From NCBI RefSeq assembly GCF_014873915.1, contig NZ_JADBEJ010000004.1:1240001-1304000 (forward strand): a stretch of 64,000 nt of DNA, read 5' to 3'. The DNA comes from Amycolatopsis roodepoortensis (GTDB taxonomy: Bacteria > Actinomycetota > Actinomycetes > Mycobacteriales > Pseudonocardiaceae). Below are positions 39,824 to 46,611 of this stretch, piece by piece; the first letter of the stretch is position 1, and each line of letters opens with the position of its first letter. The notes under the pieces were generated by a model. It saw only the letters and a list, made by a program, of their open reading frames with translations, was not told where the DNA came from and made no database searches. The position numbers and the translations under genes were made by a program.

Positions 39824-40515
39824 AGCGCACCTCGGACGTCGACGGATCTGATCTGCGGTTCGGTGGCCGGGTCGAGGAAGTCCCGCATCGCCGCGAGGAG
39901 CAGCAGGGCGTCCTCGCGTTTCGTGTCGGGGGCCCCGCCGGCGAAGAAGGCGGCGATCCTGGCGTGCTCGTCCTCCGGGATCTCCCGGCGCAGCAGCATG
40001 AGCACGGTCCGGTTGACCCGCTGCGGGAAGTACAGCTCCTTGGCGATCTCGAGGAACCGCTCGCCCGTCCCGGGGGCGAACGCGCCCTGCTCGATACCGG
40101 CGGCGATGGCGAACCGCATGTTCACCATCGGCTCCGACAACGCCGAGAGGTTCTCCTCGTCGTAGGTGACGGCGACCTCGTCGTCGGCATCGATCCGCCC
40201 GGAGAAGTACTCCTCGTAGATCTTGCCGACGCCGACCATGCCGAACGGCGAGCATTCCGCCGCGCGCAAGGCGCCCATGCTCGACGAACCGAACATCGTG
40301 ACACCGCGGTCCATCGCTTCGAGCACCTCCTTCGGCGAGACGCACAGGCTCTGCAGGAAGCGGCCGTCGACGATGCCGATGGCCTCCGGCGGCTCCGGCC
40401 TGGCCAGCAGTCCGGCGAGGTCGCCCCGTTTGACCGGCGGCAGGAACTCGACGTCGAGTTCGGCCGAAGCCGATTCGATGTCGATGCTCGGGCCGATGAA
40501 AACCACTGCGCGCAT
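39820..40515 (-). CDS. TfuA-like protein
   Basis: A 231-aa protein with the TfuA core: FIGPSIDIESA at the N-terminus, VDGRFLQSLCVSPKEVLEAM, and the diagnostic FGSSSMGALRAAECSPFGM. TfuA proteins work with YcaO enzymes in thioamide formation, in natural products such as thioviridamide and in methyl-CoM reductase maturation, where they are thought to deliver or activate the sulfur donor. It starts 9 bp after YcaO, and its stop overlaps the 48-aa ORF. Length is normal for the family. Confidence 0.93.
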   Translation of the reverse strand: MRAVVFIGPSIDIESASAELDVEFLPPVKRGDLAGLLARPEPPEAIGIVDGRFLQSLCVSPKEVLEAMDRGVTMFGSSSMGALRAAECSPFGMVGVGKIYEEYFSGRIDADDEVAVTYDEENLSALSEPMVNMRFAIAAGIEQGAFAPGTGERFLEIAKELYFPQRVNRTVLMLLRREIPEDEHARIAAFFAGGAPDTKREDALLLLAAMRDFLDPATEPQIRSVDVRGAL

Positions 40516-40524
40516 GACGATCTC

Positions 40525-41877
40525 CTAGGCGGGCTTGGAAAGTTCGGCGGCCCGGATCCGGGCGGAGAGTTCCAGCAGCGTGTCGTTCCAGACCGCGGCG
40601 CCACGCGGGCCGATCTTGCAGTGGTCGACGGCCCACGATTCGAGCCGCGGCACGATCACCCGCACGACGCTCACCGGGATCCCCGGCGGCGAGAGGTCGA
40701 CGACGAGCGCGCGGTCGATACCGGCGGCGCGGATCCGGTCCAGGATCAGCTCGATGTCGGTCATCACGTCGTCGGTGGTCCACGACGGGATCTCGTCGAA
40801 CGCGACCTGTTTGCGCATCGGCCGCCAGGCCCACGCGCCCTTGTCGATCGTCGCCGACCGCTGGACGTGGTTCTGGTACTTGGACACGTTCTCGGTCGGG
40901 AGCCGGATGTCCTCGCGCATCGCCTGGATGTCGACGGCGCGACCCTGCGCGCATTCGGTGATGGCGCGGATGAGCGCGACGTTCGCGTCGGGATGCGTGC
41001 CGAATCCGCCGTGGCCCTGCGACGTCGTCGGGCCGAGGTCTTCGGAGGTGGCGGCGAGGAAACTCGGGATCTCCAGATCCGAGGTGATGTGCACGATCCG
41101 CATCTTCAGCCCGGCGTCGTGGAACTTGTCCACGAGGGACTTCGCGAGCGGCGGCAGCGTTTCCAGGTCCACGTGCGGGTGGAGTTCCCTGAGGTAGGAC
41201 GTGATGTGCTCGGGCTGCGGCTCGACGAAGATGCCCTTTTCCAGCACCTGCGCCAGCTGGCTGCTCACGAGTTCCGCGTTGGTCATCGAGTCGCGCTCGA
41301 TCAATTCGGTGAGCGCGTGGCAGATGGCCTCTTCGAGGCTGTTCCCCGACGCCAGGCCATTGGTGGAAAGCACCTTGTAGCAAGGAGGTTCATGGAACTT
41401 CAGCCCGTAGACGGCGGACGCCTGCGGGATGAGGACGGACTCTTCGTTCATCAGGTCGTACGCCTCGACCCACGAGATCGGGAGATCGTCGCGGTAGTGC
41501 GCGGAAAGCTCCGCGTTGTTCTCGCGCGGATCCAGCACCGTGCGGCCCTCGGCGACCAGCTCCTCGTAGGACGCGATGACCCGCGGCCGCACCGGGAGCG
41601 CGGCGGAGAACCGCTCGATCGCCTCCATCGCCGCGGACGTCCTGGCGTCGATGTTCGTCAGGCCTTTGCCGTTGTAGACGGAGATGATGTCGTTGGCGCG
41701 CGGCGCGATGGCGTTGTAGACCGGGATGCCGACCCGGTCGAGCCAGGTGATCTCCGCGACCCGGGTGACCCCGGCGCGCCGCAGATGCGGCTCGATCCGC
41801 GCGTAGGTCTGCTCGGCGGTGAATTCCCGGTGCACCCCGCCACCACCGACCTTCGGAACGCTCTTCCTGAGTTTCAT
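40525..41877 (-). CDS. YcaO-domain ATP-dependent backbone-modifying enzyme
   Basis: A 450-aa YcaO. The ATP/Mg-binding segments are visible: TNIDARTSAAMEAIERFSAA, EEAICHALTELIERD and ALIRAITECAQGRAVDI, with the conserved Glu, Gln and Arg. With TfuA beside it, the expected chemistry is phosphorylation of an amide oxygen and exchange for sulfur (thioamide) rather than azoline formation; no E1-like cyclodehydratase partner or RRE protein is in the window. The C-terminus ends SKPA, without the proline-rich PxPxP tail of classical azoline-forming enzymes. ATG 41877 overlaps the SenB-like stop (ATGA), which fixes the start. Confidence 0.93.
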   Translation of the reverse strand: MKLRKSVPKVGGGGVHREFTAEQTYARIEPHLRRAGVTRVAEITWLDRVGIPVYNAIAPRANDIISVYNGKGLTNIDARTSAAMEAIERFSAALPVRPRVIASYEELVAEGRTVLDPRENNAELSAHYRDDLPISWVEAYDLMNEESVLIPQASAVYGLKFHEPPCYKVLSTNGLASGNSLEEAICHALTELIERDSMTNAELVSSQLAQVLEKGIFVEPQPEHITSYLRELHPHVDLETLPPLAKSLVDKFHDAGLKMRIVHITSDLEIPSFLAATSEDLGPTTSQGHGGFGTHPDANVALIRAITECAQGRAVDIQAMREDIRLPTENVSKYQNHVQRSATIDKGAWAWRPMRKQVAFDEIPSWTTDDVMTDIELILDRIRAAGIDRALVVDLSPPGIPVSVVRVIVPRLESWAVDHCKIGPRGAAVWNDTLLELSARIRAAELSKPA

Positions 41878-42854
41878 CGCACTCCCTCGTATCCGGAGTT
41901 CGCCGGCACCGCTTCGGCGAGCAGTCGTCGCCATGCCTGGGTTTCGCGCTCCGGATCCGCCGAAGCGCGGCGGGCGGCGCACTGCCGCCGTATCCGCGTG
42001 TAGAGCCCGTCGCGGTCGTGCTCGGCGTCGTCGAGCACGGTGGCGAGCGCGGCCGTGTCACCGACGGGGAAGTAGCCGGCGTAGTCCTCACCGAGCAGCC
42101 CGACGGAACCCGGGACGCGGGTGGACACGATCGGGACCCCGGCGGCGAGCGCTTCGGTGACCACGTTCGCCCCGCCCTCGTGCAGCGACGTCAGCACCAG
42201 CAGGCGGCTGCGGGCGAGGACGGCGAGCGCTTCGGGTCGCGGCAGCGGGCCGAGCCAGGTGTAGCGCGGGTTTTCCGCCGACTCGGCACGCAGCCGCTCG
42301 CCGACGTCGTCCTCGCGCACGCCGCCGACATGGGTCACGGTGATCCGCGACGACGACGGCAGCAGGCGCACCGCCTCGCTCAGCCGCAGCGGATCCTTGA
42401 CCGGCCGGGCGTGTGCCAGGAACGCGACCTCGAAGCGGTCCTCCGCCGGTGCCTCGCCCGGAATCGGCGGCATCGACTGGATGATCACCCTGGTACGGCC
42501 GCGAAGCCCCAACGGAACCTGGAGAAGTCCTCGCGGCTGAAGGACGACGATCCGCGCGGCTCGTCCGAGCAAGCCCAGGTCGACGCCCCCGGTGACCAGG
42601 TCCGGGTAGAGATCCGTGCCGGTCAGCGCGATCACGACCGGCGTGTCCGGGCAAGCGGCGGAGAAGGCGCGGATCGCGGCCTCGCTTTTGCGCGCGTGCA
42701 AGGCGATGAGCAGGTCGTAGCGCTCGCCGTCGTAGTCCTGGGCGACCCGGACCTCGTGGCCGAGGTTCCGCAGCAGACGCGCCCACCGGCGCGCGGTGAC
42801 GCCGTTGCCGTAGTCGCTGGTTTCGGGGACGGGGCCCGCGACGAGGATCCTCAT
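41874..42854 (-). CDS. SenB-family (TIGR04348-like) glycosyltransferase
   Basis: A 326-aa GT-B protein whose N-terminus matches the SenB pattern: GNGVTARRWARLLRNLGHEV, YDLLIALHARKSEAAIRAF and VVIALTGTDLYPDL. The C-terminal donor site EGGANVVTEALAAGVPI followed by GLLGEDYAGYFPVGD also fits. SenB joins UDP-sugar and selenophosphate to a selenosugar in selenoneine biosynthesis. Its partners SenA and SenC are not present here. In an operon with YcaO-TfuA, which handle sulfur, a C-S bond to a sugar is an attractive guess, but ordinary O- or N-glycosyl transfer is possible. Starts at the ATGA overlap with the preceding gene. Confidence 0.82.
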   Translation of the reverse strand: MRILVAGPVPETSDYGNGVTARRWARLLRNLGHEVRVAQDYDGERYDLLIALHARKSEAAIRAFSAACPDTPVVIALTGTDLYPDLVTGGVDLGLLGRAARIVVLQPRGLLQVPLGLRGRTRVIIQSMPPIPGEAPAEDRFEVAFLAHARPVKDPLRLSEAVRLLPSSSRITVTHVGGVREDDVGERLRAESAENPRYTWLGPLPRPEALAVLARSRLLVLTSLHEGGANVVTEALAAGVPIVSTRVPGSVGLLGEDYAGYFPVGDTAALATVLDDAEHDRDGLYTRIRRQCAARRASADPERETQAWRRLLAEAVPANSGYEGVR

Positions 42855-44482
42855 CGGACCCGGTCCACGTCGTAGGCGAGCCATTTGCCGAAGGCCCGGA
42901 CGGCTTCGTCGGCCGGGACCGTGGCCGTCCAGCCGAGTTCCGCGGCCGCGAGGCCCAGCTTCATCACGCGCGTGTCCGACGGGGCGGTGACGACTTCGGT
43001 CGGCACGGCGCGAACCGCGGCGCAGACGACCTTCGCCAGTTCATTCCCGGTGAGGGTCGCCGTCGCGATGTCGTACACCGGCGCGACCGGTCCGCCGGTC
43101 AGCACCGCGTCGATCGCGCTCGCCATGTCGCGTACGTCGGTGAACTGGTGGACGCGGCCGGGGTCGACCGGCAGCGGCCGCCGGGTCCATGCCAGCTCGA
43201 TCCAGTGCGCCACCAGGGTTTCCGTCGAGGTATGCGGCCCGATCGGCGTCGCGAACCGCAGGACGTGCTCACGCGATCCGGCGTCGACGATCGCGCAGAA
43301 GACGTCGCCGGGATCCGCCACGTCGCCGAGGTGCACGCGCCTTGTCCCCTCGGCGGCCCTCGCGCTGTCGACGACGTCGTGGCCGAGTTCGGTCAGCAGT
43401 CCGGAAAGGTGCTCGGCGAGCGGGCCGCCAGGGCCGGTGATCGCGATCCGGATCCCGGTCCCCCGGCGTGGCCGCCGGGGCCTGCCCGCTCGATCACGCC
43501 CCGCCGCGAAACCCCATACGGCGACGTCGTGGTGCGAGGGTGTGATCGCCTCGATCTCGGACGCCAGCAGCCGATCGCAGAGACCGCCCGGGCCGATGGT
43601 CGCCAGCGCCTGGTCCAGCACCGCACCACTGTGTTCCACAGTGGACAGTCCCATGGCGAACGCGGTCAGCCAGGTCTGCCAGGCGGCTTCGGACAGGTCC
43701 GAGCCGCGTTCGAACCCGGTTCTGCACTCCTGCGGCGAAATCCCCGATCGCCGCAGGAGCCGTTCTGTTCCGAGGTACTCCCAGTACCCGTCGCCGCGTA
43801 CGGCGCATTCGGAAGTCAGGTGTTTGTGGAAGGGGATCACTTCGTGCTCGGCGAGCGCGTCACCGGCCGTCGCGGGGGCGACCGCGGAGAAACACGCGGA
43901 ACGCCGCAGACCGTGTGCGTCGTTGCCGGCGACACTGGGCAGGCCGGAATGTTCGACGGTGTTCGGCACCGCGATGCGGATCGGTGTCCCCACTGCCTTG
44001 AGATAGCGGAACATCAGCACGTCGCACGGCCACCGGTCACCGTCGCGGACCGCGTATCCGGCGTAACCGCGCGCGATCTCGGCCGGCAGCATCAACGCGA
44101 CGCAGGGCGCGTACTCGTTGACCGCCGTCGCCCAGTCCGCACCGGCGGCCGCGGCCATCCGCACGGCCGCGCCGTTGCGCGAGTTCCAGTTGGCGTAGAA
44201 CGCGATCGCGTCGCCGGGCAGCCGCCCGGCCGCCTTCCGCGCGTGCTCGAAGAAGCCGTCGGCGAGCCGGACGTCGTCCTGCAGGACGAGAAAGTGGGTC
44301 GCGTCGTCGGGAACGCCGCTCCAGGCCAGTCTCGTGGTGCGCGCGGCCGTCGGCGGCCCGTCCGGATCGGGGTCCAGGACGACCCGCGTCGCACCGGCGG
44401 GATCGAGTCGCGCGAGTGCTTCCGCCTCTGCCCGGCGCCGGGGGTGCGCCATGACGGCGCCGTGCACCCGTATCTCGGTCAT
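42851..44482 (-). CDS. Glycosyltransferase-like / NAD-epimerase-like fusion
   Basis: A 543-aa two-domain protein. Residues 1 to about 320 look like a GT-A fold glycosyltransferase: THFLVLQDDVRLADGFFEHA supplies an acidic DD pair at the end of a beta strand, and FYANWNSRNGAAVRMA and PCVALMLPAEIARGYAGYA follow. From about residue 343, IRIAITGPGGPLAEHLSGLL is a Rossmann start, and VHQFTDVRDMASAIDAVLTGG resembles the C-terminal part of extended SDR epimerases; the YxxxK catalytic pair is not evident, so the second half may only bind a nucleotide sugar. First gene of the minus-strand operon. Substrate unknown. Confidence 0.7.
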   Translation of the reverse strand: MTEIRVHGAVMAHPRRRAEAEALARLDPAGATRVVLDPDPDGPPTAARTTRLAWSGVPDDATHFLVLQDDVRLADGFFEHARKAAGRLPGDAIAFYANWNSRNGAAVRMAAAAGADWATAVNEYAPCVALMLPAEIARGYAGYAVRDGDRWPCDVLMFRYLKAVGTPIRIAVPNTVEHSGLPSVAGNDAHGLRRSACFSAVAPATAGDALAEHEVIPFHKHLTSECAVRGDGYWEYLGTERLLRRSGISPQECRTGFERGSDLSEAAWQTWLTAFAMGLSTVEHSGAVLDQALATIGPGGLCDRLLASEIEAITPSHHDVAVWGFAAGRDRAGRPRRPRRGTGIRIAITGPGGPLAEHLSGLLTELGHDVVDSARAAEGTRRVHLGDVADPGDVFCAIVDAGSREHVLRFATPIGPHTSTETLVAHWIELAWTRRPLPVDPGRVHQFTDVRDMASAIDAVLTGGPVAPVYDIATATLTGNELAKVVCAAVRAVPTEVVTAPSDTRVMKLGLAAAELGWTATVPADEAVRAFGKWLAYDVDRVR

Positions 44483-44680
44483 CGACCACCCCTGCCGTCC
44501 ATTTCGAACACCGGCCGAAGTGTGTCACCACCCTTATACCGTCCTCTTCTTCAAGACTGCGAGTGGGACGGAACGGTGAACTTCTCCTCGATTGCGCCTC
44601 TTTTCCGCATGTCCCACGAATGAGATTTTCACGGGTAACGTCGGGAGCAGGCCACGAAACCGAGGAGAGCGGGCGAGAAG
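44483..44680. promoter_or_regulatory. Divergent intergenic region upstream of the YcaO operon
   Basis: 198 bp between the first gene of the minus-strand operon and the plus-strand ArsC-like gene. On the minus strand a TATAAG-like -10 can be read near 44535, about 50 bp from the start codon, but spacing to any -35 is poor. No clear operator. No regulator gene lies in the operon. Confidence 0.35.
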
Positions 44681-45112
44681 ATGACGGATATCCTTTTCGT
44701 GTGCGTGCACAACGCGAGCCGATCGCAGATGGCGGCCGCGTTGCTGAAGCATCACGGATTCGGCCGGGTGACCGTGCGGTCCGCGGGGTGCGACCCGGCG
44801 GAGCGGATCAATCCCTTGGTGGCGGGCGCGCTGGCGGAATGGGACGTCGACATCTCGGGCGAGGTGCCGAGCCGGGTCACCTACGAAGACGTGGCGGCGG
44901 CCGACATCGTCATCACCATGGGCTGCGAGACCTATCCGGTCGCCGAAGGGACAAGATACGTCGAATGGGTCGTCCCCGACCCGGAAACCGAAGGGATCGT
45001 CGGCATCCGGCCGCTACGGGACGACATGGACCGGCGGGTTCGCGAGCTTCTTTCGTCCCTTGTGGACACTCCAGCCCGCGTCCGACCCGCTCTTCTCGGG
45101 AAATCCTCCTGA
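44681..45112 (+). CDS. Low-molecular-weight phosphatase / ArsC-like protein
   Basis: A 143-aa protein of the LMW tyrosine phosphatase-arsenate reductase fold. The N-terminal phosphate loop CVHNASRSQ is the CX5R signature, and a later Asp-Pro (VVPDP) matches the general acid region. The organisation (MGCETYPV, RYVEWVVPDP, IRPLRDDMDRRVRELL) follows actinobacterial mycothiol-dependent ArsC proteins. The second Cys of their MGCGxxCP motif is absent, so thiol-relay arsenate reduction may work differently or be lost. No ars operon genes are near. ATG 44681 is preceded by GAGAGCGGGCGAGAAG. Confidence 0.8.
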   Translation: MTDILFVCVHNASRSQMAAALLKHHGFGRVTVRSAGCDPAERINPLVAGALAEWDVDISGEVPSRVTYEDVAAADIVITMGCETYPVAEGTRYVEWVVPDPETEGIVGIRPLRDDMDRRVRELLSSLVDTPARVRPALLGKSS

Positions 45113-45337
45113 TCAGGCGCACGGTGACCTGGTCGCCTCGTGGTCGTGACCGCCCACGGTGCCGCCGACCTCGACGGCCATTCCGGTACCGGAGAATTCG
45201 GCGAATTCCTGCATGTTCACCCAGGGCAGGCCGCTATTGGAATCAGGAACGACTTCGGCGGTGAAGGTCACGTCGATTTCCCGCGGCGCTTCGCGTCCGC
45301 CATATTCGAGCCTTTCCGATCGGAGGTGAGACGACAC
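45082..45337 (-). pseudogene. Remnant of a DUF1905-like gene
   Basis: The minus-strand frame 45337-45113 begins REIDVTFTAEV, continues PWVNMQEFAEFSGTG and VEVGGTVGGHDHEA, then stops. In the neighbouring frame the expected family end, DQVTVRLIRRIS, follows at once. The pattern fits a gene with an internal deletion of about 40 codons and a frameshift. The DUF1905-type assignment is from sequence style only. It overlaps the 3' end of the ArsC-like gene slightly. Confidence 0.4.
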
Positions 45338-45431
45338 CCTTTACAGACGGCGCGCCACGCAATCGGGAAGAGGCCGGGCGGCAGCGCCGGAGGCTACTTT
45401 TGACGGACGAGAAAGGGCGCCGCCGCGGACC

Positions 45432-45446
45432 GGGGGTCGAGTCCCC
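45432..45446 (+). other. tRNA T-arm-like hairpin
   Basis: GGGG-GTCGAGT-CCCC forms a 4-bp stem with a 7-base loop that matches the T-psi-C loop at six of seven places, then an acceptor-like stretch. No 5' half of a tRNA is found upstream. It may be a leftover of an attachment site or pure chance. Confidence 0.2.
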
Positions 45447-45510
45447 AGTTCGCACCCCGGCTGACGATCCCCGGAAGCGGAGCCGTGGCACCGCCCCGAC
45501 TCGCCGGAAC

Positions 45511-45548
45511 GCTCAGCGCCCGCGACCGTGACCCCGCGGGCGCTGAGC
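45511..45548. terminator. Hairpin terminator after the PLP-enzyme remnant
   Basis: The arm 45511-45524 (GCTCAGCGCCCGCG) pairs perfectly with 45535-45548 around a 10-base loop. It stands 8 bp after the stop of the minus-strand pseudogene, as expected for its original terminator. Confidence 0.7.
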
Positions 45549-45556
45549 GGCCGGGT

Positions 45557-45915
45557 TCACCGGTACGCCGCCGAAATCGCGGCGACACCGCGGTCGACGT
45601 CCGCTTCAGTCGTACTCCAGTCGGACACCGGGACGCGCATCAACCGGCGGCCGCGCCACGTGGTCGCGCCCATCCAGCACTCACCGGAACGCTGCACGGT
45701 CTCGACCACGCGCTCCGTGTCAGCACGACGTCGTTCACGACGGTGACGCCCGCTTCGGTGAGCTTCTCGGCGAACCTCCTGGCCAGCGGGCAGCACCGCT
45801 CGATCATCTCGGCGATCCCCGTGCGGCCCAGCTCGCTGAGCGCCGCCCACGTCGCGAAGCCCCGCGCCCGGCGGGAGGATTCCGGCACGAAGTCGCCCGG
45901 CGCCCTCACCCCGCC
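45557..45915 (-). pseudogene. C-terminal remnant of a PLP-dependent decarboxylase/aminotransferase, frameshifted
   Basis: Two minus-strand frames together give the end of a group II-type PLP enzyme. One frame reads DFVPESSRRARGFATWAALS, GIAEMIERCCPLARRFAEKL and VTVVNDVVL. After a shift near 45720 the other reads ERVVETVQRSGECWMGATTW, GRRLMRVPVSDWSTTEADV and ends AAYR-stop at 45557. The N-terminal two thirds, including the PLP lysine, are missing and there is no plausible start. This is a decayed gene, with its terminator still in place. Confidence 0.7.
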
Positions 45916-46104
45916 CTCTCCCTGGCCGGAGGGGCCGCCAGAGTGAGCACTGAGCAGGAAGGCGAGCCCCTCGGGCGGCACGCTCGGAGACCGCCCAGCT
46001 CATGACGGCTCGTACCCTGGACCAGAGCCGATCTCGGTCCGGCAAGGAACAGGTACGGAACAGAGGGCGTGACCAGGTCGTCATGTGACCTTGGGAAACC
46101 TTGT
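45916..46104. other. Non-coding stretch
   Basis: Between the pseudogene and the FmdB promoter. Short frames exist on both strands but have no ribosome-binding sites, no recognisable products and no conserved motif. I see nothing functional in it. Confidence 0.5.
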
Positions 46105-46134
46105 TTGACCTGCGTCGGAATGCCCCGGTACCGT
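46105..46134 (+). promoter_or_regulatory. Sigma-70-type promoter of the FmdB gene
   Basis: TTGACC at 46105-46110 and TACCGT at 46129-46134 are separated by 18 bp. Transcription would begin at about 46141, directly at the CIRCE-like element. Confidence 0.65.
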
Positions 46135-46140
46135 AGGGCG

Positions 46141-46167
46141 TTAGCACTCTTGTCGGCTGAGTGCCAA
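46141..46167 (+). promoter_or_regulatory. CIRCE operator (HrcA-binding element)
   Basis: TTAGCACTC, nine bases, GAGTGCCAA. This matches the CIRCE consensus TTAGCACTC-N9-GAGTGCTAA at 17 of 18 arm positions, with the exact nine-base spacer. It lies between the promoter and the start codon of the FmdB gene, the classical place for HrcA repression. Confidence 0.85.
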
Positions 46168-46184
46168 TGCACGAAGGAGCAGCA

Positions 46185-46496
46185 GTGCCCACCTACCAGT
46201 ACGCCTGCAAGGAATGCGACCACGCTTTCGAGGCCGTGCAGTCGTTCTCCGACGCGAGCTTGACCGTGTGCCCGCAGTGCTCGGGCCCGCTTCGCAAGGT
46301 CTTCAGCTCGGTCGGCGTGGTCTTCAAGGGCAGCGGTTTCTACCGCACCGACTCGCGTGACTCGAAGGCCAGCACCACCTCGGCCCCGGCCAAGTCCGAG
46401 ACCAAGACGGAGTCGAAGAGCGAGTCGAAGCCGGAGACCAAGAGCGCGACATCCTCCTCCACGGGTACGACGAAAACGGCCGCCGCCGCTTCCTGA
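46185..46496 (+). CDS. FmdB-family zinc-ribbon protein
   Basis: A 103-aa protein. The N-terminal PTYQYACKECDHAFE and VCPQCSGPLRKVFSSVGVVFKGSGFY contain the two CxxC pairs of the FmdB regulatory/zinc-ribbon family (residues about 8-32). The rest is a Lys/Glu/Ser/Thr-rich low-complexity tail. The GTG at 46185 with AAGGAG (46174-46179) gives the canonical family N-terminus; the ATG at 46161 lies inside the CIRCE element and is unlikely. CIRCE control suggests a heat-shock role. Confidence 0.9.
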   Translation: MPTYQYACKECDHAFEAVQSFSDASLTVCPQCSGPLRKVFSSVGVVFKGSGFYRTDSRDSKASTTSAPAKSETKTESKSESKPETKSATSSSTGTTKTAAAAS

Positions 46497-46505
46497 CGTC
46501 CCGAG

Positions 46506-46532
46506 TTGTCCACAGGCCCCCGGTTATCCACA
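46506..46532 (+). promoter_or_regulatory. Pair of DnaA-box sequences
   Basis: TTGTCCACA at 46506-46514 and TTATCCACA at 46524-46532 are both perfect DnaA boxes, in the same orientation, 18 bp apart. The second lies in the loop of the FmdB terminator. No origin genes are nearby, so this may be a DnaA titration or control site, or chance. Confidence 0.5.
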
Positions 46533-46546
46533 GCCGGGGGTTTTCG
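46517..46546 (+). terminator. Rho-independent terminator of the FmdB gene
   Basis: CCCCCGG (46517-46523) pairs with CCGGGGG (46534-46540), loop TTATCCACAG, then TTTTCGTTCTTT. It is one of the few hairpins in the window with a T-rich tail. Confidence 0.8.
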
Positions 46547-46611
46547 TTCTTTCCAGGGCGGCGCACCCGCCCCTAACGTCGAGATCATCACCGATCGACG
46601 AGGGGGATCCC

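Noticed and set aside
44534-44755. Minus-strand 73-codon ORF upstream of the GT/epimerase gene
   Set aside because: It overlaps the start of the ArsC-like gene in antisense, is basic and low-complexity, and has no supported start.
45140-45403. Plus-strand ORF of 87 codons
   Set aside because: It is antisense to the DUF1905-like remnant, lacks a ribosome-binding site and has no recognisable features.
45421-45500. Complete tRNA gene
   Set aside because: Only a T-arm-like hairpin is visible; no D-arm, anticodon arm or paired acceptor stem can be built.
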